Source of the DNA: Oxytricha trifallax
Lineage: Eukaryota > Ciliophora > Spirotrichea > Sporadotrichida > Oxytrichidae
Length of the DNA: 64,000 nucleotides
NCBI GenBank assembly: GCA_000711775.1
Contig: ARYC01017972.1
Span: 33,950 to 97,949 of the forward strand
Direction: 5' to 3'
Below the pieces are notes generated by a model. The model saw only the letters and a program-made list of their open reading frames with translations, ran no database searches and was not told the DNA's origin. This document shows, one piece after another, positions 24,305-38,485 of the stretch (positions within the stretch are counted from its first letter, which is position 1; every line of letters begins with the position of its first letter). The position numbers and the translations under genes are program-made.

Positions 24305-25822
24305 TCATGATGAGCAGCATGAATTTGACTTGCTCTGTGAATCTTGGCCGTCTATGGCTTCCTTAAGCTTCTTAAGTCCAAGAGTCTTCTTCTTGTCTTC
24401 TTATGAGCTATTGTTCTTTTTAACGATCAGCTTCTTGGTCATCTCCAAGAATGACTCATCCACGTTCAAGCCAGTCTTGGCAGAGACTTTCATGACCTTG
24501 AGTTTGTTCTCTTCTTCGAACTTTTTAATGTCCAAATCTGTGACTTCAACTTCCTCTTGTGCACAATCAGCTTTGTTTGCAAGCACCATCACTGTCACGT
24601 CTTCTCCGGAGTGCTTCTCGACTTCTTTCATCCAGGATGCTACGTTCAAGAAAGATTCCTAAACACAAATAAAGTTATTAAAAATGTTTGGTAAGTGGAT
24701 AGGATTAGCTCTATGATTAAATGTGAAAACCTTATTACCTTGCTGCAAATGTCGAAAACTATAATTATTCCATCAGCTCCCTTATAGTAAGCGTTAGTGA
24801 TAGTTCTATATCTTTCTTGACCTGCTGTGTCCCACTAAATATATTTAAAATATCAGGGGAGGGGTAGAGTCGTAATTTAATATTATTTATGTTTAGTTTT
24901 AGACTAATTTTACTTTAAACAATAAATACTCAAATCTCTTTTATTCCTTATAAATATATTAAAAATAAATGAGAAATTTAATAAATATAAAGTCTAAATA
25001 GAATGAAAATCATTATTTGATGCAAGATTATCATATTCAGAAAATCTTTAAGATATGTGAGAATTTATAATAGCGGTACTTGATTAGACAGTTTAATTTT
25101 TCAGTGACAAAAATGTTAGTCAAGAAGGAGATTAGGTTATCACTTTTTTAAGATTTAAAAGTTAAAAAAATAAAAAAAGAAAAAGAGTTATTGAAATTTT
25201 AGGATAAATAATTTGGAGTTATGAAATTTAAAAGAAAAATTTAACTTCGGTATATTTTTATTTTGGAGTATGAAACTTTCCCCATAAAATTTTAAAGTAA
25301 ATGTACAATTTGGAGTTTAATGGTACTCTTGTTAATCTGCAAGGTTCTGAATCTCTAAAAAAATAGAATTAGAAAAAATATGAATAACATAAATAAAGAA
25401 AAATTTGGATAACAGAATCTCCCATTGACAAGGCTAAATTTATTATCACATAATTATTATGATTGCCACTTACAAAATCAACTCCAATAGTAGTGATATA
25501 GTTCTCTGAGAAACAATCATCCTATAAAATTTTGTTTTTATCTCTTCATGAAATTTTCCGAGTCACATAATTTAATCAAAGTTCAAGCATAATTTAAGAA
25601 AACTTAACTTACAGCAAATCTAACCAACAGAGATGATTTACCAACGCAGGTATCACCAATAAGTACTAACTTGAACAAGTAGTCGCTAAAATTATGAATT
25701 AATACAAATTCAATTATGAATATAAAGTTTTTGAAGAGCAATTAAAGGGTTTTGGGGTAATTCTAAATGAGTAAATTGGAGAAATTAAAGATAGGCAGGT
25801 TCACTTACTAATCTCGTTTCAT
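24305..25822 (-). CDS. Rab-family small GTPase (Rab1/Rab8-like)
   Basis: GTP-binding switch controlling vesicle traffic, likely at ER-Golgi membranes. Exons join as [17 protein letters not shown]-loop [11 protein letters not shown], effector loop [20 protein letters not shown] (switch II), ANKADC (N/TKxD) and SAKTGLN. The C-terminus NSCCSS supplies a double cysteine for geranylgeranylation near the end, four residues from the stop. ATG 25822 and TGA 24305-24307. Introns start GTAAGT after codons 5, 29 and 45, and others before WDTAG (about 24839-25303) and after FDICSK. The P-loop has Cys where most Rabs have Gly (GDSGVGKS), as noted separately. Confidence 0.9.
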
Positions 25823-26090
25823 TTTAAAATTCAAATATTTAATTTAATATTCCAAGATTTATAGACATAATTATGTTAATGGGGGTAAATAAAATAATGC
25901 ATAAATATGCTGCATTTAAAAGAAGTTTAAAAGAATGTTTTTTATTAAATAAAGTTTTTCAAAGACATATTACAAATCTAATGCTATAAATTGTACAAAG
26001 TAATTTTTGTATATTAAGCTATCATTTAAGATAACCAAATAAAATTAATGATCTACTATCATTAATTTTGCCTGAATAAATCATGAAATA

Positions 26091-26760
26091 TCACTTTATA
26101 GACAAAGCATTGTCTGGGGATAATTCCATTTCGGTTAATTCAAGAACCTATTTTTTAAGTTCCCTCTTGGCACTTAACAATTAAGGGCTACTTAAACTAT
26201 CTGACTTCCTAATTCTTCGATTTTCATACTTATGAAGTGGACTATTTGCCTCATTCGTCTTATCTCTCTTTCCTTATTTTTTGAATCTTTTAACAGGGCT
26301 CAAAGAGTTCAAACTAGACTAGGAACATTTCTCATAATCAGCTTCTTTGATAGTTTTATGTGCCTCTTTCTAAATCAATGAAATAATTTTATGGCATCTG
26401 CGCTAATACAAAAGATTTTCTTCTTTTCTGAGCAGTCTCTCCAGTTCATATTTCTAAGCTAACTTTGAAATTTCAAACTTTTCTTAGAATTATTAGAGTT
26501 TCAATTCACTAGTTTTAAGGACTTCCTGAGATTTTAAATTATTAGCCTAGTTTTAAGTGTCAATTGAATTAAATAGAGAAGATTGAGCATTGCAGTGTCC
26601 TGTAGTTTCTTGCTAATTAGTATGTTAAAATTGAGTATTCGTTGATGCAGCTTGTTGACTTCCAGTAAATGAATTGTAATAAGCTGAGGCTGTTTGGCAT
26701 CTTGAACTTTTTAAGAAAGCTGATTTCTTACTTACTTTCAAAAGTTCAAGCTATTCTTGT
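26091..26760 (-). CDS. Small basic coiled-coil protein (start not found)
   Basis: Frame open from about 26750 to TGA 26091-26093. It begins with Ser/Thr/Gln-rich sequence (SAYYNSFTGSQQAASTN), continues with a Leu/Lys/Glu helix (FEISKLAQKYELERLLRKEEN), and ends in a basic stretch with KYENRRIRKSDSLSSP. No ATG in this frame; a GTAAGT near 26737 and absence of ATG upstream suggest a first exon or MDS elsewhere. Divergently placed to the casein kinase gene (ATG 26935), about 180 bp away. No family recognised. Confidence 0.5.
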
Positions 26761-26934
26761 TATCAAATTTAAAATATTCAAATTAGGAGTTTAAAATTTG
26801 AAAATCAGTGTATTACTGCAGATATTCGATCTAAATATTAATAATATTAAATTATGAGGAGAAAAGCTTAGAAAAATACTATATTGGAGTAGTTTGGAGA
26901 TATTGATATAATTAGAAAATAATAATATTTAAAT

Positions 26935-29061
26935 ATGTTCGTCGAATATTAGGAGATCTTAGAAAAGCGCTACAGAGTCATCAAGAGACTCGGAGGAGGA
27001 GCCTTCGGTGAAATCTACAAGGGTAAGTAGGATTGTCCATTTAATGATAGCCTTATGATCCTTTATAAAATACAAATAAAAATGAAGGAAAATAATAAAT
27101 TTACTGTTAATTCATTTTATAAAATCCTGTACAACGCATGTGAAACTAATAAATTTCTATAGTTGAAAAGAAAAAGACTGGAGAGCTTCTTGCAGCCAAA
27201 GTGGTAAGTTATTATTCTGCATTCCTTACTGAATGTTATTGTGATTGTTAAATCCTCATGGACTGGCTATTACAAACATAACCGCCTCTATAAATATACA
27301 AGCGCTTTCATATTGCAAATTCAGAGTTATCTAAATGATTTATATAGGAAAAAGCTGTCAAGCATCAGAGACATATTATGTTATATTGGGAAAGTAAACT
27401 TATTCATAAACTCAGAGGCAAAAGTAAGTAAAAATAGCTTTCTTATTTCAACGGATTCATAACAATAACAATGGGCGTAATCCACATTAATATTAATTCG
27501 AGAATATAAGTGATATCTGCAAATAAAAAGAGAACTTCAACAGTGCTTAAAGCCTCTTTGAAGTTTTGGATACTTTAAATTCGCCCTGTTTATTTTATTA
27601 TAATTTTAACGACAATAAAGTGACTAATCATATTAATTTTAGCTTGTGTCCCAAATCTTCACTTCGTTGGAGATGAGAAGACTGATGAAAACAGGACTTA
27701 CCACGTCATGGTTATGGATCTTCTAGGTAAAAGTCTTGAGGACTTATTCCAGGAGTGCAGACGGAAATTTGATCTCAAGACTGTACTCTAGATTGCTATT
27801 CAAATGGTAAGTTAAGTCAAAAAGCAAAGTTAGACTTTTTTGCAGAGTTTCTGATTTCGCAGAATTAACATTTAATTGAATGAAGTTAAACAGCCGATTA
27901 GGCTCAATAACTAGATATTGCTCAATTCTTTTCACTCTATAATGGTACCTTAATGCTATATACTTATAGATCTAACGTATCTAAAAAGTCCACGAAGAGA
28001 GAATCATCCACAGAGATATTAAGCCTGATAATTTCTTGATTGGAGGAAATGAAAACAACAAGAACAGTGTTTTCATTATCGATTTCGGTCTAGCCAAGTG
28101 TTACAAGAACTCTGATGGTGAGCACATCCCCTTCAGAGAGGGCAAAAACTTGACAGGTACTGCTCGTTATGCCAGTATAAATACCCACATCGGTTATGAA
28201 CAATCAAGAAGAGACGATCTAGAAACAATCGGCCACGTGCTTCTTTATTTCTTGAGAGGAAGTTTACCTTGGTAAGGTCTACCAGGTAGATCTAAGAACG
28301 AGAAGTACAATAACATCAAGAAGAAGAAGCTAGAGGTCACTGTTGACGAGCTCTGCAAAGGCTATCCAGAGGAATTCAGAGAATTCATGAACTATTGCAG
28401 AAAACTTCAATTTACTGAGGATCCAAACTACAAATTTATCCTTGATTTGTTCGAAGGATGCATGAAGAAAAATGGTTGGGACCCCAAAGTTCCAGACTTT
28501 ATCTGGAACAAGAACAGACTTGTCATGGAGAAGGAAGCTCTTAAGCAAAATCTTATGAAGGTATTATATAAAGGGACATAAAATGGCTAATAGAGCCATT
28601 ATTAGTCCCCTTAATAATGAGTAATTAATTCTAAATAATCATTTTCATTTTAAATTTTTCATTAATGTAGGTCATAAACAAGCCAATAAAGAAATACGAG
28701 CAGGAGGAAGCAGGTGAAGAGCAAAAGAACGACGCTGTTCCAAGAAAGATTGACAAAAACTCTGTTGCTGTAAACCTAGCTAATCAAATTTTGAACTAGA
28801 GAAAGGACGGTGATCCATCAGGAGGCCCAGGACAGAAAAGAGGAACTGAGGTCAAGCCTATGGCAATTGCAGGATCAGGTATTGTGGGAGGCACCAAGAT
28901 GCAGCAATATGGAGATTTGTAAAATTAGCAAGCTCAGTAGTACGAAGTCAACAATAACCCAGCTCAAAATAGGTAGACTGACTAATTCAAGTAAGTTAAA
29001 GTAAAAATAATAAAACCAATCTTTTAGGAAATCAGCTCAACAGATGTTCACTAAGCAATGA
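26935..29061 (+). CDS. Casein kinase 1 family protein kinase
   Basis: ATG 26935 to TGA 29059-29061. Exons give [23 protein letters not shown] (ATP lysine), [44 protein letters not shown], then [20 protein letters not shown] (the CK1 SIN motif in place of APE) and LRGSLPWQGL. These are diagnostic of CK1 rather than other Ser/Thr kinases. A C-terminal Gln/Gly-rich tail of about 130 residues follows. Six spliceosomal introns (GTAAGT-like to TAG) are seen, near 27024-27162, 27205-27349, 27424-27642, 27807-27968, 28562-28670 and 28989-29026; no pointer-bounded IES was needed. Likely cytoplasmic/nuclear signalling. Confidence 0.9.
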
Positions 29062-29360
29062 GGAGAGATAAAAAAGGCACTTCAGGCGAATTTGTGAAGT
29101 TACATAATTTCATTCAACCACAACAAACTATGCATTAATTTTAAGTTTGGGAAGATGGGACAAATTGCATCTATTATAAAGAGTAAAACTATCCATCATT
29201 TTCACGATTGCAACTATTCTTATATTATATGGGTGTTACTATGTTCTATGTTTCCAATCTCAATTTATTTTTATAAAATCTATCAATCTATCATATCTCA
29301 TTTTCGAATGTAGAACTAACTATATTCTCTCTACAATAATATAATTTTATTTTTGTTGGT

Positions 29361-29925
29361 AAGGTTTTAGAAAATGTAAAGTACTGGTATGCAATAATAA
29401 AATACTAAGCAAGCTTAGATAGCTGCAATGTTAAGTAATTCCTACAAACATCAGCAAAGGAAGCTCAGCTACTCACCTGTCTTAAATAGGAATTATATTT
29501 TATTTTATTTAGCCAGGAAGAAGCCTAATTAAGAAGAGTTAATGAGATTGCCTCAAAGAAGAGCTCATTCAAAAACAGATAAATATAACGATGATCCCTT
29601 GTTAAGTATCGGGCAGATTGGAAATTCCACTCACACCAACGCCCTATATAAAAGTCATGGAAACCAAAACCCAGATGACTCAGTAGATTCAACTATGCTC
29701 ATAACAGGCACCGCCAATAATAACTACATGACTCAGCAACCATTTAACAGCAGTAACTTCAATAGCAATCATCACTTTAATTCACAGCAATAGCAGTAGA
29801 ACTTCTTGGTGTAGAATAGCTTTGATAGGTAGCAATAATTACAATAGTAGCAGCTACAGCCTTAAAGATTCTCGCCATTGTAATTTTCAATGACTAATCA
29901 ACTTGGTGGAAACAAAAAGAGGACT
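29361..29925 (+). other. PP2C block I: two displaced MDSs
   Basis: Two MDSs (29361-29486 and 29509-29925) code part of the N-terminus. Their pointers AAGGTTTTAGAAAAT, TCACCTGTCTTAAA and TTAGCCAGGAA recur at 31896-31910, 31957-31970 and 32016-32026. A 22-bp spacer separates them. Exit pointer AGGACT (29920-29925) recurs at 34091-34096. Confidence 0.88.
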
Positions 29926-32900
29926 TATAGTTCTATCATTACATATAATTAGAGCAGAGTAAAATACTTTATAATCAAAAGAAAAGAACAGGGAAAGAAA
30001 AGTGAAGATGTTATCATAAACTTTTAAATTCATATTTCCAAATCAATAACTAGATAAGCCTTAATTTACTTATTTAATAATAAAATTAAATCCAAATAAA
30101 ACTAATCAAGATAATTGGATTACAGTTCCTCATTTCAATTATATACTTTATTAAAAAGAAAACACTTTTTTATCAAAATTGTACGATTATTAAAATCATA
30201 AATATATAACTTAACTTATAATAGTTTTTATTATGTTAGTATAATCATTTTTAAGCATATCTAAGAGGGTATCGGTGCTAAGCATTTATATTTTCTTTGT
30301 ATAAGTTATTGCATTTTCTATTAATTGTTCTAATCACTGCGTTTCGTTAACTGATGGTTATTATTGAGGTAATTTAACATTATGAAGTTAATATTTTGAT
30401 ATCATCCACTATATCCTCTTCTTCTTTCCTCCATCTTAAGTAGCTTTTAATTAAATAATCCAAATAAAAGCAATTTATTTTCTTAATAAATTTTCTCAGC
30501 TACATCTTCATTTTGCAAGAACTCCCATTTCATGAAAAAAAATATTTTTATTTAAGTATAATGTTTTTTCATTCTTTAGCCAAACTCTCAAAGGTCCAAC
30601 TGGTTTCATTCTTATTTAATTTTAATGTTTAACATGAGTCGATTCTGCCATTACATTTAATGATTCTTTCGGCTTCGTCAGGTTAGCAAGGTTTTTGATC
30701 TCTACTTATTGCTAAATACTATTGAAGTACTCAAATAATTCTAAATATAAATTAATTCAGATCTAATGAGGAAAGATAACAACAGTTTTAACAGGGAAAC
30801 CACCCCATAGCCACTTCTTAAGTACTCTCTTCAAATAATTATAGAAGTAATAATTTAATGGAAGCAACATTATCCTTAAAAATTCAAACATTGTGATTAC
30901 TTAAAACACAATTAACATTAGAATATATTTGATTTTGAAATTTATTGTCAATTTTAATAAAATAATATTTATACATTAATCAAGAATACCATTATGGACT
31001 ATTTTCCTAAAGATATATCAAGATTTATTAAATTGATTTTATGGCAAAAGTAACTTAAGCCTCATTTGAATAAAACGAGTCCTTTAATTCGATAAATATA
31101 TATTAGAAAAAAACTATGAATTTAACTTTCTTAAATAAAATGTATCCCTATAATAGTAAGATTTAAGCACAGCAGGTTCCATCATCCCTTACTTCTGCAA
31201 TTGCCAATAATAATCAACTTCCAGTAACTTAACATTTTATTCTATGTTATTTCAGATAATTATGATCATATTATATAATTTTACATAACTTAACACAACT
31301 ACGACAACAGAGACTAAAATATATTCAATCAAGGACCATAAAACTTGAATCTAATGAATGATTTAGGTCAAGACAAATAAAAATCTAAGAAATCTACACC
31401 TAATCATCAGAGATCTTATTCTTATGAATAAAAGGCAAAGATTTATTAATAGAAAGCCCCATCCAACAACCCTAATTTCCACTCTTAATATTGTTATTGA
31501 TAAATAAAAGCTAGATTTATAAAGATTTATTAATTATCCAATCACAAAAATAATTGATTGAATTTATAAAATTTGCAAGTTATAATGTAAATTTATAATT
31601 ATTAGTAGAGAAATACGAAAATATTCTCTATACTATAAATTTAATTCGTTATTTGACGAAAGTCTTTTAATAATTTATGATTCATTATTTTTATAAATTC
31701 GATTCAAACAATAAATATTAAACATATTGTCTATTCAATTTAATTAATAAATTATAAATATTTGTTAATAACATAACACTTTTATGCCTAACTAAATGTC
31801 TGCTTAAAATTTCATGTAACAACAGTAGAATAGTAAACATTTTTGTTAATTTAATTAATTTTTCAATCTATAGGTATTGGTTCAAGAAATTAAGCAAGGT
31901 TTTAGAAAATTAAATTTTAAATTCTGCAATTAATTAATTATTTTAATTTTAATTTATCACCTGTCTTAAAATAGACAATGCAAAAATGTAAGAATAGTTA
32001 TTTATTAAGTGTTTATTAGCCAGGAAATTAAAATATCATGAATTTTAAAATTATACTATAAAATTATTATGATAATTTGATAGACCATCATCTGCAACTC
32101 TCAAAAGAAATATAAGAATAAATTTGATTATATTTGTAAAGTGAAGATTTAACCCACAACCTCAGGTCTTTGCTTTAAAACAATCTAAATTCTAAGAATA
32201 GTTCAAATAAAAACACATCATAGTCCATTAACAATTCTTATCAATTGAATCAACTTCTCGGTAAGAATAATGTCACTTAATAGCAATAATAACAAAGCTC
32301 ATTTTTGAATCAGTAATAGTAATAGTTGTAACAGCAAATTTAACAATAGTAAAAGCCTGAAACATTTTTAATATTATTGACAGTATTTAATTAAGTTTGT
32401 TAGTATTAACAATTATAGCAAAGATTTCTATAAATAAATTTTAAACATCTCACAAATCTAAGCGTGAAAGGGGAATCTCAAACATTATTGATCCATAAAT
32501 GCGCTCTCGAACTCAATAAGACTTCAACAAGATTTATAAGTCTGAGGGAGCAGCATTCTCAACTTAAAACTCACAAAACATGAACAACATGTCAAGTGGA
32601 GGGATAAATAACGGCACTAATTTTGCTGTAAAATCAAATGCTACCAACTTAAACAACAGCATAAACAATATTTAAAATGGGCATTAGAGCAATTAAAGGT
32701 CAACTTCAAATAGCATCACAGGCAGTTTATAGAATAATTCGCAATAAATTATTAATAAACCATAGAGCTAAAATATACTGAATGATAGACCTAGCAGTGA
32801 ATTAAGTATAAAATCAAAACCTGTCCAGGATAGTAAATAAACGACTGAAAATGTAAACTAGAGTTAAATTCCTGTAGTTGCTCCAAATCAATAATTTTAT

Positions 32901-34817
32901 ACTGATTTATATTATAGAATTTACTTATTAAACAGCTAATCCTGCTCAAATGTATACAAACTGTGTGACTAAGTTTGCTTTTGCCACTAAGACTGGCATG
33001 GCACCTTCAAATCCAAATAAATTGAAAATCCTTTTGTTCAATTCTTACTAATATAGTAAATTATAAACTGTTCCTCATTTACAGGGTTAAAATACTGTCA
33101 TTTCTTTTCAGTTTGCGATGGGCATGGACAGTATGGCAGAGAAGTTTCAACTTATTTAAAGAATAAATTACCTAAAAACCTAGAGAATGAAATAAAGTAT
33201 GTATTCTAAAAATACGAAGCAAATCTAAGTGCTCAGTAGAAAAATGAACTATAAAGAGTATTAAGAATAATTAAACCTCATACATATATTTAAAAATTAA
33301 ATATGTGGTTTAGAACAGTTAAAATAGATTAATTTATTACTACCTTATATATTTAACTTTGTGTGTATCTCAAATTAATTGATAAATCCTGATTTAGTAT
33401 TTTTGTAATTAAAATGATGGATCAAAATTTTTTATAAAATTTATAAACTCTTTTAAATAAATGACTTATATGTTTTTATCATACAGATGAGATATGCTTG
33501 GCATTTAATGATGCATTCTTAGATACTAATGATGAACTTTTTAACGGTAATTTGGATGTCAGATTTTCAGGTTCCACTTGCGTCACTTTAATCACCCTTG
33601 GATAGAAATTATTTTGTGAAGTTTAATATTATATCTAATCTTTTCATTAATTCAAGAAAAAGTTTGCTGATGGAAAAACTCAAGCTTTAGCAATAAGTAG
33701 ATTCAATTTATTAATTTTAATATAAATAGTCAAATTATAAATTTACCTTTATAGCTGAGATAGTCTTACCATTCTTTGAGAATAAAATTCAAATTAATTA
33801 TAATGTATATTAAAATCGAAAATACTGCTTGAATTTGAAATAGAGTAGATGAAATTAAGCAAAAAGCAAATTGATGATGATTATGGATTTTGTTAAAATA
33901 TTCTTAAATTAAAGATTGAAATAATAATATGAAAAACAATAATACTAACAGCAGATAACAACAATAATCCTCTTTATCTCACCATTAACACCATAATTCA
34001 GATTAATAATTACATTGAAAGTACTCTCTTGGTCCTGGAAGCAATATTATTATTAATGATTTAAAATTTTTTACTTCAAATTTGATTAAAAGGACTGATA
34101 GTAGAGATCATAATAGAGCAAATTCGTAATTGAATAGACCATCATCTTAAAATTATAAATATATAAAAATTAATTTTCTAAAATTCTAAAATTAATAAAT
34201 TGAATTTGCTTAAAAATGAACCTCTTAATACAGATGAGATTAATTTATTATAATTTGTAATTATTTTGCTCTAATGTCGGTGATTCAAGAGGAATAGTTG
34301 TGAAAAAGTTTGCTTTATAATATATTTTTATTTTTTTTTGATTGACTCTTTTAGAGATTAAGATAGGAAACCAGATATTACTATTTTTATAATAAATATT
34401 AAAGAACGAAGATATCCCAGGATTAGCTATGACAAGGTCTTTCGGTGATGAAGTAGCTGGCAGGGTAGGAGTCATTGCAGAACCAGGTAAGTTTACAAAC
34501 ATTTTTTCATTAATATAAACACTTCTATTATGACTAAGATATTAATTTTTACCTATAGAAATTCTTGAGTTGGATTTATGCAAGGATGATAAATTCATAG
34601 TGCTTGCAAGTGACGGTGTATGGGAGTTATTATTAATGGATAAATACTGTTTGTTATAGCTGAGATAGTTTAAAAGTGTATAATATTCAATTCTTTGAGA
34701 AGAGAAATGCGGAAGGAGCAGCTGAGGCATTAGTAAGAGAAAGCTAATTCAAAATTATCATAACTTTATCCTGGATGATATCACTTGTGTGATAATATTC
34801 CTTGATGTTAAATTACC
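29361..34817 (+). CDS. Scrambled PP2C-family (PPM) protein phosphatase gene
   Basis: Metal-dependent Ser/Thr phosphatase whose coding pieces are out of order. Start ATG 31140 (MYPYNSKIQAQQ), stop TGA on the minus strand at 30334-30336. Gene order of segments: 31140-31910 > 29361-29486 > 31957-32026 > 29509-29925 > 34091-34147 > 32080-32112 > 33918-34004 > 32145-33021 > 33781-33827 > 33089-33249 > 34212-34240 > 33481-33616 > 34259-34314 > 33656-33701 > 30716-30572(-) > 34400-34628 > 30528-30494(-) > 33752-33782 > 34690-34746 > 30447-30397(-) > 34772-34817 > 30380-30334(-). Only this order yields VCDGHGQYG, FSGSTC, NVGDSRG, PGLAMTRSFGD, SDGVWEFL and DDITCVII in PP2C order in one frame. About 400 N-terminal residues are Gln/Asn/Ser-rich. 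Three introns lie at 31833-31873, 31988-32019 and about 34486-34557. Confidence 0.9.
30334..30716 (-). other. PP2C block II: inverted MDSs
   Basis: Four MDSs on the minus strand code SRDQKP..PVGPLRVWLKN, EFLQNEDVA, SYLRWRKEEEDIV and the C-terminus LPQQQPSVNETQ. Pointers (minus-strand sense): TTTAGCAATAAGTAGA, TAAAGAA, ATGGGAGTT, TAGCTGAGA, AAAGCTA, TGGATGATATCA, ATGTTAAATTACC. All recur in direct orientation between 33686 and 34817. The first MDS also holds a conventional IES with pointer AGAAT (plus ATTCT at 30608-30612 and 30642-30646). Confidence 0.9.
31140..33782 (+). other. PP2C block III: N-terminus and odd-numbered MDSs
   Basis: Holds the start codon, most of the low-complexity N-terminus and the MDSs for VCDGHGQYG (33089-33249), FSGSTC (33481-33616), DGKTQALAIS (33656-33701) and AEIVLPFFE (33752-33782). 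Conventional IESs: TAACTTAACA (31225/31286), TTAATA (31485/31765), AAACAT (32360/32443). Confidence 0.88.
33781..34817 (+). other. PP2C block IV: even-numbered MDSs
   Basis: MDSs at 33781-33827, 33918-34004, 34091-34147, 34212-34240, 34259-34314, 34400-34628, 34690-34746 and 34772-34817 interleave with blocks II and III. The first three occur in the opposite order to that used in the gene, although each is in direct orientation; the rest follow gene order. Confidence 0.85.
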
Positions 34818-34922
34818 ATAATAAATGGATTTGATCTGATGATAAGTTTATCAGGTTATAAATAGGGGCTGAAATTGTTTAGTATCAATTATAGTATTAT
34901 TATTAGACAAATTAATTTGAAT

Positions 34923-37710
<2,788 letters not shown>

Positions 37711-38485
37711 GAAAGCATGATTGGAAGTAAATGTGGTGCTGATCATTCGCTTTCTAATCAATAATCAATTTATAATTAAACTTATATATAATGACCCCAA
37801 TAAACCTGAAAATACTAAAATTGTGAAAATAAAGCATCCAAAATATAAAGTAATCAACCATAACCAGAGTGCTAAGAATATATTTGAAATTTAATCTTTT
37901 AAGAGTGACAATAAATGGTCTGTAGAGTGTGATAATTCGAGAGACCAATTTATTTATTACTTTCTATTTAATGTTTTATTTCTGAAATCTCTCTTCTTAT
38001 ATTAAATATGAAATCATTCAATCAATATTAAATCTCAATATTATTCTAAACTTCATATAGTTTATGAATTAGAAAATGTAGTAAATTAAGCTTAATTAAT
38101 GGAAAATATATAAATTTTATAAGAAACTATTTTCGAGAGATATTATGCACATTATTTAATTATATTCTTAATCATTACATCAATAACTATTGAAGTGGGT
38201 TCATCCCAAGATATTTTTTACCTGGATTAGCGTTTTGGTTCTAGTGGTTTGCATGTAACCCATTGTTTCTTAATATTCTTGGATTATAATTTAATATTAA
38301 AATTTTTCGATATAACTTTAAAAAGTTCTTCATTACTTTTTATATATTAGCAAGTAATCATTTTACTTATTGTGTAGCAATCAAATCATTATATAAAATT
38401 ATAAAATAATGGAATTATTACATAACTAAATTAATTGAGAGAATAAATTATTCAAATTTTCAATACTTGCTAGAGAAATATCTTT
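37711..38485. other. Intergenic, AT-rich
   Basis: About 775 bp with no credible coding on either strand. The small minus-strand frame near 37754-37948 is hydrophobic and AT-driven. Confidence 0.55.

Noticed and set aside
24243..24662. Plus-strand 139-codon open frame
   Set aside because: It is antisense to the Rab C-terminal exons, which carry conserved motifs.
34343..34380. Segment reading RDQDRKPDI as the PP2C MDS after ALAIS
   Set aside because: Its shared repeat is only 4 bp and it leads nowhere. The inverted MDS at 30701-30716 shares 16 bp and continues correctly to PVGPLRVWLKNEDIPGLAM, so this piece is treated as a relic.
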